Below, in pieces: positions 63,891-64,000 of a stretch of 64,000 nucleotides of DNA (its first letter is position 1; each line of letters begins with the position of its first letter). The notes beneath the pieces are model-generated. The model was not told the origin of the DNA, ran no database searches, and saw nothing but the letters and a program-made list of their open reading frames with translations. The stretch comes from Candidatus Endomicrobiellum meruensis (lineage in GTDB: Bacteria; Elusimicrobiota; Endomicrobiia; Endomicrobiales; Endomicrobiaceae), in the NCBI GenBank assembly GCA_031282625.1, contig JAITDI010000012.1, positions 46,868 to 110,867 of the forward strand, read 5' to 3'. A program made the position numbers and the translations under genes.

Positions 63891-64000
63891 ACACACTCCT
63901 CTTCAGAAAAGTAAACTCCTCATTGTTTACCAGCTCTTCTAATATGTTATGAAACTCTATAAAAACTCACAATTTTTATATTTTGTAGCTCAATCCTAAC

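Noticed and set aside
63891..64000. Minus-strand frame reading EELVNNEEF-like residues at the window edge
   Set aside because: Protein-like for about 40 codons but without a start codon or upstream continuation; stops lie just before it in the same frame.
1..64000. tRNA, rRNA or CRISPR loci
   Set aside because: No T-arm GGTTCGA-like cores with acceptor pairing, no rRNA-conserved stretches and no spaced identical repeats were found by eye.

Overview
The window is AT-rich, densely packed bacterial DNA from a Gram-negative (LPS-making), probably anaerobic organism. LPS genes (kdsABC, hldE/hldD, lptABC, an LpxL-type acyltransferase), an [FeFe]-hydrogenase maturase (HydE), a GH57 glucanotransferase, a Pmp-like autotransporter, a DpnA-like restriction-modification pair and several freshly decayed genes together recall Endomicrobium (Elusimicrobiota), the termite-gut flagellate symbionts. 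That placement is an inference from gene content and needs a marker-gene search; nothing in the window is a taxonomic marker by itself.

Layout. (1) 0.2-23.2 kb, all on the minus strand: a nucleotide supercluster read as purC-purS-purL-purQ, an LTA-synthase-like sulfatase, a small Cys-motif membrane protein, purD-purE, pyrR-pyrB-pyrC-pyrK, a DNA methyltransferase and MutH-like endonuclease, pyrD-pyrF, a LysE exporter, pyrE, an NhaC antiporter, purM-purN-purB, aroC-aroK. Most of IMP and UMP synthesis is here, but purF, purH and carAB are not. (2) 23.3-24.8 kb minus: M23 peptidase relic, bactofilin, SurA-N-like protein. (3) 25.0-28.6 kb plus: a second sulfatase, LemA and an M48 protease. (4) 28.7-30.5 kb minus: glycine-rich secreted protein, exonuclease III, repeat-containing secreted protein. 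(5) 30.8-49.0 kb minus, nearly gapless: hldD-hldE-kdsB-kdsA-kdsC-lpxL (frameshifted)-lptC-lptA-lptB-hpf-ptsN-hprK-rapZ-EIIA-EIIB-GH57-EIIC-EIID-HPr-EI-nudix-yccA-engB. This joins inner-core LPS synthesis and export to a phosphotransferase/HPr-kinase control and uptake system. (6) 49.1-54.0 kb minus: a 1630-residue autotransporter. (7) 54.1-56.3 kb plus: hydE and mnmA. (8) 56.4-59.4 kb minus: amtB-glnB and a sodium-coupled amino-acid symporter. (9) 59.5-64 kb: an accessory, decaying region with a broken IS481-like element, a shattered parA, an intact small RHH-like partition protein followed by a 15-bp perfect palindrome, a broken AAA-ATPase/nuclease-fold gene and two small unknown genes, one a secreted protein with two CX6CX6C blocks.

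Recurring themes: translationally coupled genes with 1-8 bp overlaps; intrinsic terminators on the minus strand; and gene erosion by single-base loss in homopolymers (sulfatase 1 at a T6 run, lpxL at an A7 run), premature stops and active-site loss. The most unusual items are the methyltransferase/MutH pair coupled into the pyr operon, the tandem-repeat PurS, the GH57 enzyme inside a mannose-type PTS, lpxL split exactly at an A-AAA-AAA slippery heptamer, a P-II protein lacking Tyr51, and the partition locus palindrome.
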